This document shows, in pieces, positions 37,343 through 49,651 of a stretch of DNA of 64,000 nt. The DNA is from Onchocerca volvulus (Eukaryota; Nematoda; Chromadorea; Rhabditida; Onchocercidae): the NCBI GenBank assembly GCA_000499405.2, contig HG738139.1, positions 15,724,858-15,788,857 on the forward strand, read 5' to 3'. A program made the translations under genes and the position numbers. The first letter of the stretch is position 1; every line of letters begins with the position of its first letter. The notes below the pieces were generated by a model. That model did not search any database and had not been told where the DNA came from. It was given only the letters and a program-made list of their open reading frames with translations.

Positions 37343-39219
37343 TTAATTCGGTTTGCACAATCCAGATTGTCGCGAACATTTTTTCGTACGGCAATCTTTG
37401 TCAGCTTTACATGGATTACCGCGTTCGTATATCAACTCTCCTATCGTATTTCCACTAAAAACTTGCTGTCTGAATGAAATTAAATGAAATGCAATATTTT
37501 TTCATTGTTAATTCAATATGATAAGAAAGCGAAATGAAATTATCCAAATTGCATAGCTTTTTTGTTGGAATATTTAGCCTGAGTTATGAAATCAACAAGA
37601 TTAATAAGTTGGTAATTTAGAAAAAAATATTTAGGAGCATTATGCTTTAACAGTAATACTTACCGAGGAGCAAAGTGACAAACAACAAAAAGTGCATTAC
37701 CACCATCACAATGCATTGCAACACCGCAACCAACTTTATCGGTCTTACCCCAAGCCATCTGAAAATTAACATCGCAAATTAAAATTGACAAGAAAATTCA
37801 TGCTCTTAGCATTGAAATCGTCTAACTGCGATTCGTATGCAGAGGGAATCGGATTCATTCAATCTGATCTTTCTAGAATTACTTCAAGACCAAACAGATG
37901 TATTAGTTTCAGAAATTTGAAAAAGATTTTTTGCGTCTTGTTTGATGAGAACAGAAAAAAAAAGAAACTCATCATATCTTTACATTTACAGATGACAAAT
38001 GTTTGATTAAGTTGCAATCTTTCAAATATTTTCCTCAAAAAATTTATTTGTTTATAATGGGCCATTTATCATCTCATGAAAATAGGTCGCAGAGACATCC
38101 GATCTTGTAGCAAAAGTATCAAGTGGCTTTTTATTGTAAAATACTGAAATATCGTCGATTGTTTTTAAAATTTCATTAATTTATATCATGTATACAATTT
38201 TTTAGCAGAAGTTGTGCATAGAAAGAGTGGTTTTTTTCTTTAATTTAAATATTTCAAATAATATAGAAAAGATTTAACTCAGTTATGCTCATTTCTAGAA
38301 AAATTGCCCTACCTGTGTGAAATGCGAAACACCTTGACTGGCAACACCCGGAGTGAAAATATTCGAAGGATTATTGCGATAGAATTGTGAAAGTTGTGTC
38401 CACCAGCTTTTGATAGCAAACATAGGAGCACTTGTTTTAAGAACTGGAAACTTAAATTTTCTTAAAATTCAGTTTCTAGTGATGCATTTTCTGATCTTCA
38501 TTATACAGATATATTTTTTTTTTTGATGTCCAACATTCCGCTTGTCTGAATTTTATACTTATTAAAAATAAGATTCTATTAGAGAACTTTCTGAACTTCT
38601 TGTAATATAAACGTAGTAGGTATACTTTCAGCTGATCCTGGTGACCGGAGGGTGTAAATATTTTCACCAACTCCTCGTTGATATTTTGGTGAATTTCCAA
38701 AGACACACTGATCGGCCCAATTTTGTGCCGAAATTTCCAATTCACAGTCCCATGTCCGAGCATTCGACAAGTTCATAATTAATGACTAATGTAAGCATTT
38801 AATAATTTGATATTTGTTGTAATAAGAGAAATTGAAAATTTGAAATTTTTAGTATATTTGAACAATTTTTCCAAATATTTTTACCATTTCCATCATATTC
38901 TTGCCTTTTGGCATCAAATTACCATCTTTTTTGCTGAGCTTTCCTTTAATCAAATCCGAACGATGTTTATTGTGCTCGTCAACGATTTTCTTACGTTTAT
39001 GTGGTGTTAGCTTACCTCCTTGGCAGTCATAACCTGTCACGGCTGCAAGAATTCCAATAAATTTATCCATTTTTCAGAACTAAATCAAAAATCAATAGTT
39101 TCAGAGCTTTGTGAAAATCTTCAAATTATTTGAATTTTACTGAGCGAACTATCATGTACAATAAAATCCTCTTTCAACATACCGACGATAATTGCAGGGA
39201 AGATGAGAAAAAGTATCAT
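37343..39219 (-). CDS. CAP/SCP-TAPS venom-allergen-like protein, left copy (possibly inactivated)
   Basis: Minus-strand exons: 39219-39183, 39042-38885, 38755-38626, 38443-38313, 37758-37664 and 37454-37343 (TAA), 663 bases in total and in phase. The product of 220 aa has a short signal peptide (MILFLIFPAIIVG), the nematode VAL start GYDCQGGKLTPHKRKKI, SAQNWADQC, GENIY (Glu96), HFTQMAWGKT, CGVAMHCDGG, VVCHFAPR and a Cys-rich C-terminal tail ending SGLCKPN. These are secreted extracellular proteins that bind lipids or host factors in other nematodes. Defects: the acceptor before exon 3 reads CTCGG, where the other copy has CTCAG; the first cavity His is Asn (residue 86, FGNSPK); and the second cavity Glu is Gln (SWWTQL). 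All exons are otherwise open. It is either a recent pseudogene or splices differently. Confidence 0.8.
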
Positions 39220-39891
39220 TTTGTGGAATTTTCCGACAGAATTTAACTGTTAGTCATACAAATATATTTGACAATAAAAGAAGATGTCGCTTCAGAAAAT
39301 ATGCGACGTAAAATAGATAAAGATTTGTTAATGAAATTTCAATTCTCGCAAACTACTTTTTTATGCTATTTTCAAATTATGATTAATTAAAAACAAAAAC
39401 TTTTTTATTTACATATCGAAAGCTATTTAAATATTTTTCTCTTTTTTAATTAATAAATATTATCTCTGACAATATTATAAATGAAATTCTTAATAAATAT
39501 TATCTGTGACAATTATATGCATGACAGCTATATAAATATTCACTTGTACATTTTGCTTTTGGAGTTTTGTTTTCATCATTTTATGTTTTCATCATTTCAA
39601 CATATGTTTTTATCACTTTTTTTGATTTTGTTTTCAGTATTTTTACTGTGTTTTTTAATTAATTTAGAATTTTTGCATATACTGATAAGATCAAATTTCC
39701 GTGACAATCATTTTGCAAACAATTTATTTACTAGGATTATGCCTTCATAATTTTGAAAAATATTTTTGAACACTTAGCCTTATTTTCCGCATTCTTTTTT
39801 TCCCAAAATAAATCCATACTTCTTTAATTTTACATTTTACCGAAATAATCAGTTTTTAACACATTTTTCGTTTTTTTAACACATTTTTCTT

Positions 39892-39935
39892 AAAATAATC
39901 GTTTAGTAATTTGATCTTCGTAATCATGTCACATA
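39892..39935 (+). repeat. Right 44-bp direct repeat bounding the NUMT/CAP block
   Basis: A near-identical partner of 36029-36072, same orientation. It lies just beyond the end of inverted-repeat segment C and is not seen next to the right arm. Confidence 0.75.
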
Positions 39936-40094
39936 ACATACTGCCAAATAGTTGAATAAATCAAGCATGTGAGAAAACATTATCTTAATGATGAAAAGCC
40001 TAATTGTGCGATAAGCTGAGATTAAGCTCAATCAATAGAATAAGTGACGAGAAACCGTTAGATCAGATAACTGGCAAGATGATATTGTTTAATC

Positions 40095-41240
40095 CATATA
40101 AATAAAAATGTAAATGCTACCTGTTACTCACGCCCGATCTCCGGTAAATTCTCAACCGATTTTTTTCAAATTTTGACACAACTTGCATCCCGACAGACTT
40201 TCTTAATGAGTAAATATGGGTACGTTTTTTCACGTGTCACGTCCGTGGCAACTAAAAATAGGTGAGGAGGTGGAGTTTATTGGATCCGCTTACCTTTTTT
40301 CTGTAATTCTCCTTTTTTCTCCCATCTTTCTTCTTGAGTAAAAGATACGGTTAGCCTCCGCCCATCTTTTTTTCTGCCATTCTCCTTTTTCCCCCCATCT
40401 CTCTCTCTTCTTCTTGGGTAAAAGATGCGGTTAGCAATAATAATAGAAATTAAACTGGGTTCAATGTGATGACCGTCGCGCGCCAATAAGTGCGCATCAT
40501 CATCACGCGCTAACAAAGGCGCTCTTTCTATCATTTTATAAAAAAATGTCAACAGGGGCGGTTTAATGCTCCGACTCGGGTTTTATTTTAGTTTTCTCTT
40601 TTAGTCGTTTTCTTCTTTTTTATTTTATAAATTTATCATTAGATTTGTTTTACTAATATTGTTGATTTTTTACTGTTGCGTAATAAATAATAATTAATAT
40701 TAAATAATGATAAATAATAATAAAGAATGACAAATAATAGTAAATAATAATAATAGATAAAATAATAGAAAAAGAATAATGAACAGTGATAAATTATACC
40801 AAATAAATAATAATGAATAATAATACAGAATGCTGAATAATAACAAATAATAATAAACAATAAATACTGAATAATAACAAATAATTAGCTAATCCTTTGT
40901 AACTCTCAACTAGAGTCAATGTCGATTATCCTAGAGCGCCAACAAAGGCGCCCTTTTCTATCATTTTATATGAGAATTTCAACGATAGTGGTTTAATACA
41001 CCAAATCGGGTTTTTTCTCTTTTATGTCGTTTTCTTGTTTTTTATTTAATAAATTTATCATTAGATTTGTTTTATTGATATTATTGATTTTTTACTCCTG
41101 CGTAATAAATAATTTTTGATCATTTCTTTGTAACCCTCAACTAGGGTCAATGTCGATGACCGTCGCTTGCCAACAAATGCATGAAGGGTAGGATGAGCAA
41201 AAATAGAATTGTAGAAAAATTCAAATTTGATCTTATACTT
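40095..41240. mobile_element. Mobile-element relic with an internal duplication
   Basis: The left edge CATATAAATAAAAATGTAAA, and later AACCGATTTTTTTCAAATTT TGACACAACTTGCATC, are phrases shared with the Helitron-like elements at 12369 and 63490. Further in, GCGCGCCAATAAGTGCGC and AACAAAGGCGCTC are GC-rich for this window. Segment 40500-40690 (AACAAAGGCGC...CTATCATTTTATA...TTTATCATTAGATTTGTTTT) recurs at 40930-41110 with an AT microsatellite between. GCCAACAAATGCATGAAGG near 41170 may be a third, partial start. No transposase ORF is seen. Confidence 0.45.
40680..40895. repeat. TAA/ATAATA microsatellite
   Basis: An imperfect array of AATAATAA-type words about 215 bp long, between the two copies of the duplicated segment of the element at 40095-41240. 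Confidence 0.85.
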
Positions 41241-42039
41241 CAAAACATTTTTTGAAAATTGCTATCCGTAACTTCTCAATTATTCTATGCGATACATTTA
41301 AATGATTATATTATTGTTTATGAGTATGTCATAACAAAGCGAGGATAAAATTGTTCTATAATATAAAATTACGGAAAGATCATATTCATAACTCATCACT
41401 AAATCTCATTTGTTCAAATTTAAAAAATTATTGAAATTTAAAGAATGAAATCGTATATCATATATCTCTCGTCCAGCATTTTTATTTTTCACTATTTTAT
41501 TTTTTGTTATATTGCTTTTCATTTTGCTAATTAATATTTACCATATACAAGTTAAGTTTTAATCATATATATTATACAAATGCTTTTTTTTTCAAAATAT
41601 ATACTGCCTATAGCCTGGATTATACAATAAATTTATGATTTGTGTGCAAGAATCACATGACAAATTAATTGGAAATTATATATTAATTTTACGGGATGTA
41701 TTTAAGTTTCACATAGATTGTAAATATGATATGGTCTATGTATATAAGTGATAACATATCATCAGCTTCATGTTATTAGCCTCTCTTTAATCGCCACATT
41801 CTTCAAATTATTTTCGCTTTCATCGTCTTCAAAATCTGTGAAAAATTCTTTTTCACTTTATCAAAATATAAGATAAGCTCAGGAAAAACTTCAATAAATT
41901 TAAATTAATCATTATGCAATACAACTTGATACTGATTATTTTAGGGTTGTTACATTATTTAAATGCTAAAAGCACTATTAAAAGAAAAACTTGAACTATT
42001 TGGAAAAGACATGATGCGATCTTGATAATAAAATTAAAC

Positions 42040-45000
42040 TCACTCCTCTGATTCATGTGCAAATAATTTTTTTATTCTACTCAACTTATTCGTGATTTGA
42101 AAAAACAGAAACCTTTGTTAATGAATCCGAATAAAAATAATGTAATTACATGACCAGCAATCCAGAAAATCAATAATGGTTTTAACCATTTTCGACTGAT
42201 TATTGATCGATTGATCGTATTATCACATTCCTCAAATTAGGATTTTTTTTTTTTGTTCATTGTTTTGCGAGTGAAATCTATTTGCAATTACTTTATGTTT
42301 AGTTCTTCTTTTCATTTTTAAATTATTCAAGTAATCAGATCAAATAAATCATTTTTTAATTTCCAAATTATTTTATAAAAAATAGATTTCATTTATATTT
42401 TGACTTGACTAGAACTATTCAAATTAGTATAATTTTCGAAGTCTCATTATGTCATAAAAATTTTGATCCCTAATTTGCGAATAATTTTTAAATTTCAAAA
42501 ATATTTTTCTCCGAAACAGAAACTGGGCAATTTTGAACTGCATAAATGACGAAAAAGTTAAAAATATTCTCCTAGTTTTCCTTTTTGATTTGTAACTATT
42601 CGTTTTGTTTCCTCTCTTCCTCGTGTCAATTATCTCCCGTATGATAATTGCCATGATTATATATTTTATCTTTTCTCGGCGTAATTTCCAGATAGATTAA
42701 AAAAGCCCAAATTTTTTGCTGAATATTTTTTGAAATAGTCAAAAAATTTGAAATTTTAGCAAAAGAAATTAAACATCAACAGAACTTACAATAGTTGGAT
42801 CAAGTTCCTTATCATCATCCGATATACAATCAAGGCTTTTTTCAATTTCGGTCAAAAATATTTCTTCCTTTGCCGATTTATCAAATAATTCATAAAATAA
42901 TTTATTATCAGCTGGTGCCGTTATATAAAGCCATATCATTATTACACCATTCAACGATACTATAATTATAAATAGAGCTGCCAATATATACATTATGTTT
43001 AAACGAAATGCTCGCTGCAATAAAATTTAATTTTAAATATTTTATAGTTTTGTAAATGATATTATGAAAAATGCAAGAAAGAAAATGATAATCATAATCT
43101 TTGTAATAAAATGGATTATATAACTAATATATTTCAGTTATCATGTTAATTTTATCCAAAACATAAAGAACTATATGAGGCAATTGAAAAAATTGATTTT
43201 TTTTTATTGTAAAAAGGAATTTTTAAAATTTGAATTTTTTTATTCATCAATTACCTCTTCAGCTGTTTTGGGTTTTTTAAAATTGAAGAAAAACGGTATA
43301 ATTAATAGCATTGCTATAAATATTGTTGCCGTTGATGTGCACCATAACAATAGCAATTTTTGTTCATGCTGAAATTTATTGATAATAGTAATGAAAAAAA
43401 AAAGAGCAAAAATCTAGGAAATTATCAATTTAAAAATTTAAAAATTGCTGAAAAATCAATTTTAATAATTCGAAAATGCTACGTTACTATCAAGCAGTTC
43501 GTTTATGTTTACACTTTTTCCACTCGGAATCTAAATCTTAAGTTTCCATTAATTGCTTGTTAATGCATTTTGCCTAAATTCCATAAAATTGCTCAGAATT
43601 TGTCTGTTTTGTATATTTATAAATATAAATAAATATAGCAAACATAGAAAGCAAACAAACATTAAATGTGAATATAAATGTAGGAAAAATACAAATAAAT
43701 ATAAGGCAAAATATAATAAAAAACAAATATGAATAATATATAATATATTGTGTAAATAATCTATGTTTATAAAATATTCATAATAAGAAGTGAAAATCGT
43801 AGAACATTATGCAAATAATAAAATCAAATTTTAATTTTTGTTTCAAAATGCAATTCAAAATCAAAAATTGGTCAATAAGATGCAAATGATTTGGGAAACA
43901 ATGAAATCGCTGTGCAAACTCATTAGTAGTTTGTAATTTTTAAAACAATTTTAAAAAAAAAATGGAAATACTAAATTAACGCGAACATTTTTAAGGATTT
44001 GTCGTTCATTATTGGTCCAAGTAAATCCCACAATTCCTTTCCGTTTAGTATCATCGAACATATACATTGCTATAGGAAATAATGTCGTACATAATTCGTA
44101 GTATTTCTGTGCGACAGCCATTGACATAGCCGAAACGACAAGTTCAAAGCCGCAAAGAAGAAAAACGGCATATTTATGAAATGGTGGCGAATAACCGGCC
44201 CATTGAAACAAATAAGTTTTCATCTAAAAACTGCAAAAAATTATCGATTATTTGGGGAAAAAAGTGAAAATTCAGTTTTAATTATTTCACATTTTACACG
44301 ACATATAAATAATTTAAAAAAGAAAATTTGATTATTAATAAAACGTTTATTGCCCTGATGATAATTATCAATAATATTTAAATCTTGGATATATCTTATA
44401 TATCGAGCAATAACTATCATTAATGAATTAATGAATAATGTAAGGTTGACATGAAATTCGAATTTTAGATCTAAAATATTAGTTAACTATATCAAATTCA
44501 ATAAATTTTTACGGAATGAAATAAAAAAATAACGCGAACAAGTGAATTCGAATTTTAAAAAAGCATTAAAATAAATGAGAAAAAGTTATGGTTATTCGAA
44601 TAAATTTTAATGAGAAATTTAACGTGATATTTAATTAACACTTAAGCTTCAAAAATTGAAAACGTAAATTTAATGCAAGATAGCGATCGGAAAGGTCTTA
44701 AAGAAATTATTTTTCAATGTTATCTATTGAGAAAGAATTAGATAATTTGTTGGAAATTGGAATATTCTAGAGATCGCATATGAGCTTCATTATAGATCAG
44801 AATATTTACATATGAATGAGTTTGTGGCTTTTTGTTATTGAAGTTAAGCTTGTTAATCACAAACAAAGATGACAATTACATTAAATATCGTAACATTCAC
44901 TGTATTTATCTTAAGTGATGAATTATGTGAGGAAAAAAAAAAAAAAAAAAATTTTGTCTTGAAAATACAAAATTTGATTATTAATTTTATATTACGAAAT

Positions 45001-45672
45001 CGCTTGTTTATACCGAGATATTTATATAATACAAAAATGTTTTGGTTATTTTAGTATATATTTATATTATAAAATATCCCAATTATTCCAACAGTAACAT
45101 AAAATAATTGTTTTTGAGTAGAAATTTTTCCTCAAAAATGTGATGAAATTTTTTCGATGCAAAAAGCGAGGATTGCAAAAGCTTCACCATATTTTTCTGA
45201 ATTTTTGTTTCTTTTTATCATCCTTTTAATGAATAAAAACAATTGAATAAAAATTACTATGGAGGAAATATAAAAGATAAAATTCTAAATATACGCAAAA
45301 AAAATGATCTGTGGACAATTTTTAACAACAGAACTCTCCATATCGCTGATAAGATGATAAAAAATTGCTCAATTTTTGATCAGAATAATTTTTCAAGCAT
45401 ATTTTAATAAAAATTATCGAAAAAATTTTTAACCTTAAAAATTTGCCAGATAATTTTTAAAAGAAAAATATCTAGAAGAAAATAAAACAAATTTATTTTA
45501 TAATTAAATTAAGCCTTAAATTTAGAAACACATCATTAAAGAATTTCTATAATTCCCTTCTTTTTCTTTTTTTTTTTCAAAAATTTTTGCAATTATTTTC
45601 AGAAAAACCTTTCAAAATATATGTTACCTGCCTATACATACCAATTATACCAATCAATTGTCGCCAATCCAT
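42040..45672 (-). CDS. Four-TM membrane protein, 248 aa, unrecognised
   Basis: Six minus-strand exons: 45672-45628 (ATG), 44223-43987, 43368-43255, 43014-42790, 42230-42113 and 42047-42040. The lengths total 747 bases and all phases agree. The last exon carries only two codons and a TGA. The 42790 donor is a strong GTAAGT. The product starts MDWRQLIGIIGMYRQ and has four hydrophobic spans: AVFLLCGFELVVSAMSMAV (about 33-53), LLLLWCTSTATIFIAMLLII (about 98-118), IMYILAALFIIIVSLNGVIM (about 139-159) and LLIFWIAGHVITLFLFGFI (about 225-243). The loop between spans 3 and 4 is long, acidic and contains CISDDDKELDP. This is a tetraspan-type layout, but I see no tetraspanin CCG, claudin W-GLW or innexin signature. 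Function unknown. The final tiny exon and the weak acceptor at 42230 are the least certain parts. Confidence 0.65.
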
Positions 45673-48600
45673 GAAACTGTTTTTTAATAATTTTCCCTTC
45701 CATAGATGGAGGAGGAATGGAAAGAGCGCTGCGACAGCCATTCAATGCAAATCAACCAAATGTAAACAAAACGCAAACAAGTTTTCATTATTGACAAATT
45801 CAAATAATTATTACACTGCGAATGCAATATTCTGTTTCATGATTTATGTGCAGTATTATGAAGAATGAAAAAGCTTTTCGTTTTCGTTTTTGTTTTTGTT
45901 TTGTTTTTTTTTTTTTAATGAAATTAATGTTCTGTTTTCCGGTTATTCAGTTCTCTTCTCGCCAAACTCCATTTCCAGTATTTCGTTTCTTTCCTATTCA
46001 TATTCCATGCTTATGCTATAATGAAATATTTGTGCAATCTTCATTATTCAATTTCTCACAATAATCTATCATTCATTTTATTCCGTCAAAAATTTGTCCA
46101 TCATATGTGTAATACTCAATCTTTTTCTGGTATTTTAAATTTCTAGTTACATTTATCGATTGTTTAAGTATATTCGTTACAATGGATCTATTCTCATGAC
46201 ATTTTCTTTTAAAAAGTTGCGAAAAATTAGTAAATTTCAAAAAAAAAAAGGATTTTTGTCAATTTTAAGAAAAAAAAAAGTGGATTACTTAACGAGAAAA
46301 AATGTCGTAGCGAAAATTTTTGCTAATAATTATCATAAATAGTGCTTATAATTATCATAAATAGCAAAAGGTAATATTAATGTCTTTATTAATTGAAACC
46401 ATTTCATTATAGTATTAGACGCATTTTTTATTTTTTAGCGAAGAGAAAAGTCGCGATAATTACTAATTTCAAATGAAAGAATGGAAAAAATAAACTGCAA
46501 AAAAAAGAAATTTGAGAAATCGATCAAAAATTATCATCTTTTAAAAATTAGCACAAATTTTTCAGGTACTATTACACTATTAGCAAAATAACCATCAAAT
46601 CCGATTAGAATTTTTCCTTCACTTTAATTCAGTTAATATGAGGCAGTCAGGATTATCCGATACTTTTAATATCTCGAGAATAGCTAACAATTTCTATTCT
46701 CGAAATCTTTCATTCAATCTTTGCGCTAGTTTCACTATCAACAATTAACAATGAAATATTGCAACTTTCTGCATTTAACGTATTCCAAAATTCGGCAGTG
46801 CTTCAAGATTTTTGTTTAAAACTTCATGGAGATTCATTTCAAACGCTTCATACTTGCAATTTTGAAATTTAAACTATCAATCACTAACAATATTTCATCA
46901 AAATGTGTAACTATATCGTCAGATGGAATATGTAATCTTGTGATAAAAGTTAAAAGCCCATAACAACAGGAATCAGATTTTAAATAATCCAAGTTGCTAA
47001 TTCGCTGTGATTTTTCTTTTCTAAGTCATGAGAAAATATAGAACAAAATACGTATACATGGCAATAAGTAGGAGTAATTAATAGTTAAATGGTTCTAAAA
47101 AAAGAAAAAAAAAGAGAGTAGTTCGAATGAAATCGGTGGAAAAGATTAATATTTTTTTCAACTTTTATTTAAGTTAATAACTCTTATTCGGATCTAAACA
47201 CTATAAATAGTGAAAAATTTACAAATAGAATAAAAAATTAATGTTAAAGTAAATTAAATTTTGGAAAAAATTCGAGCATAATTTAAAAGAAAAAAAAAAT
47301 GGAATTGAATTAATTTGATGAAAAGATATACACTAAGTTAATAAATTAACAAATTAAAAATAATTAAGAAAAAAAAGAAACGATAGAAATCTTTAGGATG
47401 CAGAAAGGCTGCCATTACATATAATTATTTAACAATGCTATTATGATATCAAAATTTCAATATTAATATCATTCTAATGCTGTCATATTTAGAATGATAT
47501 TCCCAATGATAATTGGTAATTAAATATAATCATATCAAATTACTCATTTGAAGTTATAGTTACTTCAATTATTGTGACTTTATTAAATTAATTATTCAAT
47601 CACATTATTTTGAAATGTGATGTTATGCAGTTATTAAAACTAATGGCAAAGCAAATAAATGAAATTTGTTCTTTTTTTGAATTACTTCGTACCATAAAGA
47701 TTTTTTTATTATTGCTGAAAGAAAATTCAATGTGAAACTTTACGTTACAATAAACGTTTACGTGAATTTATCGTCAAGCAGAAACTAATACTTTTGTTAT
47801 CATAACATGATTCAGCTGTTCATGTGAATAGAATCGATTTGTTTGTTCATTTTTCATTCTCATTTTCATATATTTATTTAATTATTCATTTAAAAAAGAA
47901 AAAGAAAGATTGTAATTTATGCCGTCTCGTAAATAATGATTAAATTTTAATGCATTTTATTTTATTCATTAGATGATACTAAATATCAACGATAATAACA
48001 AGAATGATAATGATGAATGTTGTTGAAGAGAAGAATTTGTAAAAGATATGCAAAACGATCATTGGATAATATGATAATGATAGGGATTCACGATGGAAAA
48101 GGGACAGACAACGAAAATAACGATCAAGCAACGTTTCATTTCAATGTAATGAAATTATGAAAGAAATTATCATCCATATTGCTAATGAAATGGGAAGAAA
48201 AAGAAAAGAACAAAGTGATAATGCAATAATAGTATAAGTTTGTCAATATAACATAATATTTGATGAATGATAACAGCTGATCATATAATCTTATACTAAT
48301 TTTACGGTAATGTTTCTGACCAATTTTGAAGATCGATTGATCTGTTCACCTTTTCCACTTCTTTATCTATTTATAATATTAAACCAAAAAACAAATTTTT
48401 TCCTACTACGTATAGTCAATGGCTATGATGATAAATTTTTTTCTTTAATCTTTGAGCTTTTGAGACTAAATTATGACGCACAAACTAACCGACTTTTTTT
48501 TTCCCGATAAACAAATAGATGATGAATCGATTTGCTTAATTCATTTCAAATTATTTGATATTAATTTTCAATGTTAAGACAAAATTTTCAGATTTAAAAA

Positions 48601-49651
48601 TATCAAGTCTTTTCAGAAGATGGAAAATATCGACTTTTTTTTTTTTAAAAAAAGATAAATACAAAGCAAGTTTTTGGGCGTATTTATTCAGAAAGTTGAA
48701 ATAAATTTATCATAATTGAAAATCAAGTTTCAATTTTCTAAGAATAAATTGATAATTAAATGATGAGTATCAATAATATTGATAATTTATCCCATGCATA
48801 AAAAAATATAAGTGATTCATTTAATTAGCCAGTCAAAAATGAAATCTGGGTATTTTTATATCTGAGGAATATAAGAACTATGTATATTTATGATACGAAA
48901 TAAGGAAAGTTGATTCAGAATTACTTAAAACAGAATTATTTATAAACCAATACGTAGCAATTTAATTACAGATGTTAAGTTCAGATTAAAACAAAAACAA
49001 TATAAGTCGAAATTTAGGGTGTTTTAGTTTCGACAAATTTTGAACGAATTGATTGACTGATTGAAGAATTCAAATTAATGGTTGATTGAGGAATTTTAAT
49101 TAATGACAATACAGGCTAATCAATGATAGTACAGGTTAACTAAGAACAGCAAATATCTTTGGTAGTTAATGATTGATAGATGAGAATAAAATGATATTGA
49201 CCTCTTTTTTCATTTCATCTCTTTCTTCTTTTCGTATATAATGTAATTCGATTCCAACAGTATTTCTGTGCAGCATATTTTCGTAATAATGTCCACAATT
49301 GGACATTGTTAATATGTATATTTCTAATTCATCAATATTTCCTAAGTATATCATTTATTTCGTTTCTGATATTGCACGCATATTCATAGTTCCGAAGAAG
49401 TTTTGTTCTACAAGAACTGTACGACGATGTGATAGTGGACGTGAAATTTTCGTGTGAATTCAATTAATAAGCCAGTTTTTATGTGTAAATGGCCAAATTC
49501 AAATAATGAATAATGTTTTTCCTTATGTAATTTTCTTGTATAGATTTTATTAAAATAAACGAGCGGAGTAGATAAGACGTAGGAAATAAATTAATTAATC
49601 ACAATTAAAATTGCATCAAAAAGATGCAAAAAATGATTAAAAATGTTGAAA
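45673..49651. other. AT-rich intergenic region
   Basis: No gene is supported on either strand. ORFs at 45587-45868, 45846-46064, 46160-46342 and 48310-48510 are short, rich in Phe/Lys/Ile/Asn from base composition, and overlap homopolymer runs. 47920-48250 is rich in GATAATGATAAT-like words. It may hold the promoter of the four-TM gene near 45.7 kb, but no motif is clear. Confidence 0.4.

Larger units (their letters stand above)
36915..39855. repeat. Inverted-repeat segment C (left arm), partner at 58830-61640
   Basis: The whole stretch, including the CAP gene, its introns and both flanks, matches the reverse complement of 58830-61640. The outer end matches through TTAGCCTTATTTTCCG and ends near TTTTACYGAAATARTC. 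The inner end runs through ATTTTGACAATCCAT up to the edge of the cox2 fragment, which the right arm lacks. Segments A and C are each inverted between the arms, yet keep the same order, so a single inversion cannot explain both. Confidence 0.9.

Noticed and set aside
39481..39750. 89-codon hydrophobic ORF beside the left CAP gene
   Set aside because: The inverted partner region (58910-59160) has indels and substitutions that break this frame, so it is not conserved as coding; Phe/Leu/Ile richness follows from base composition.
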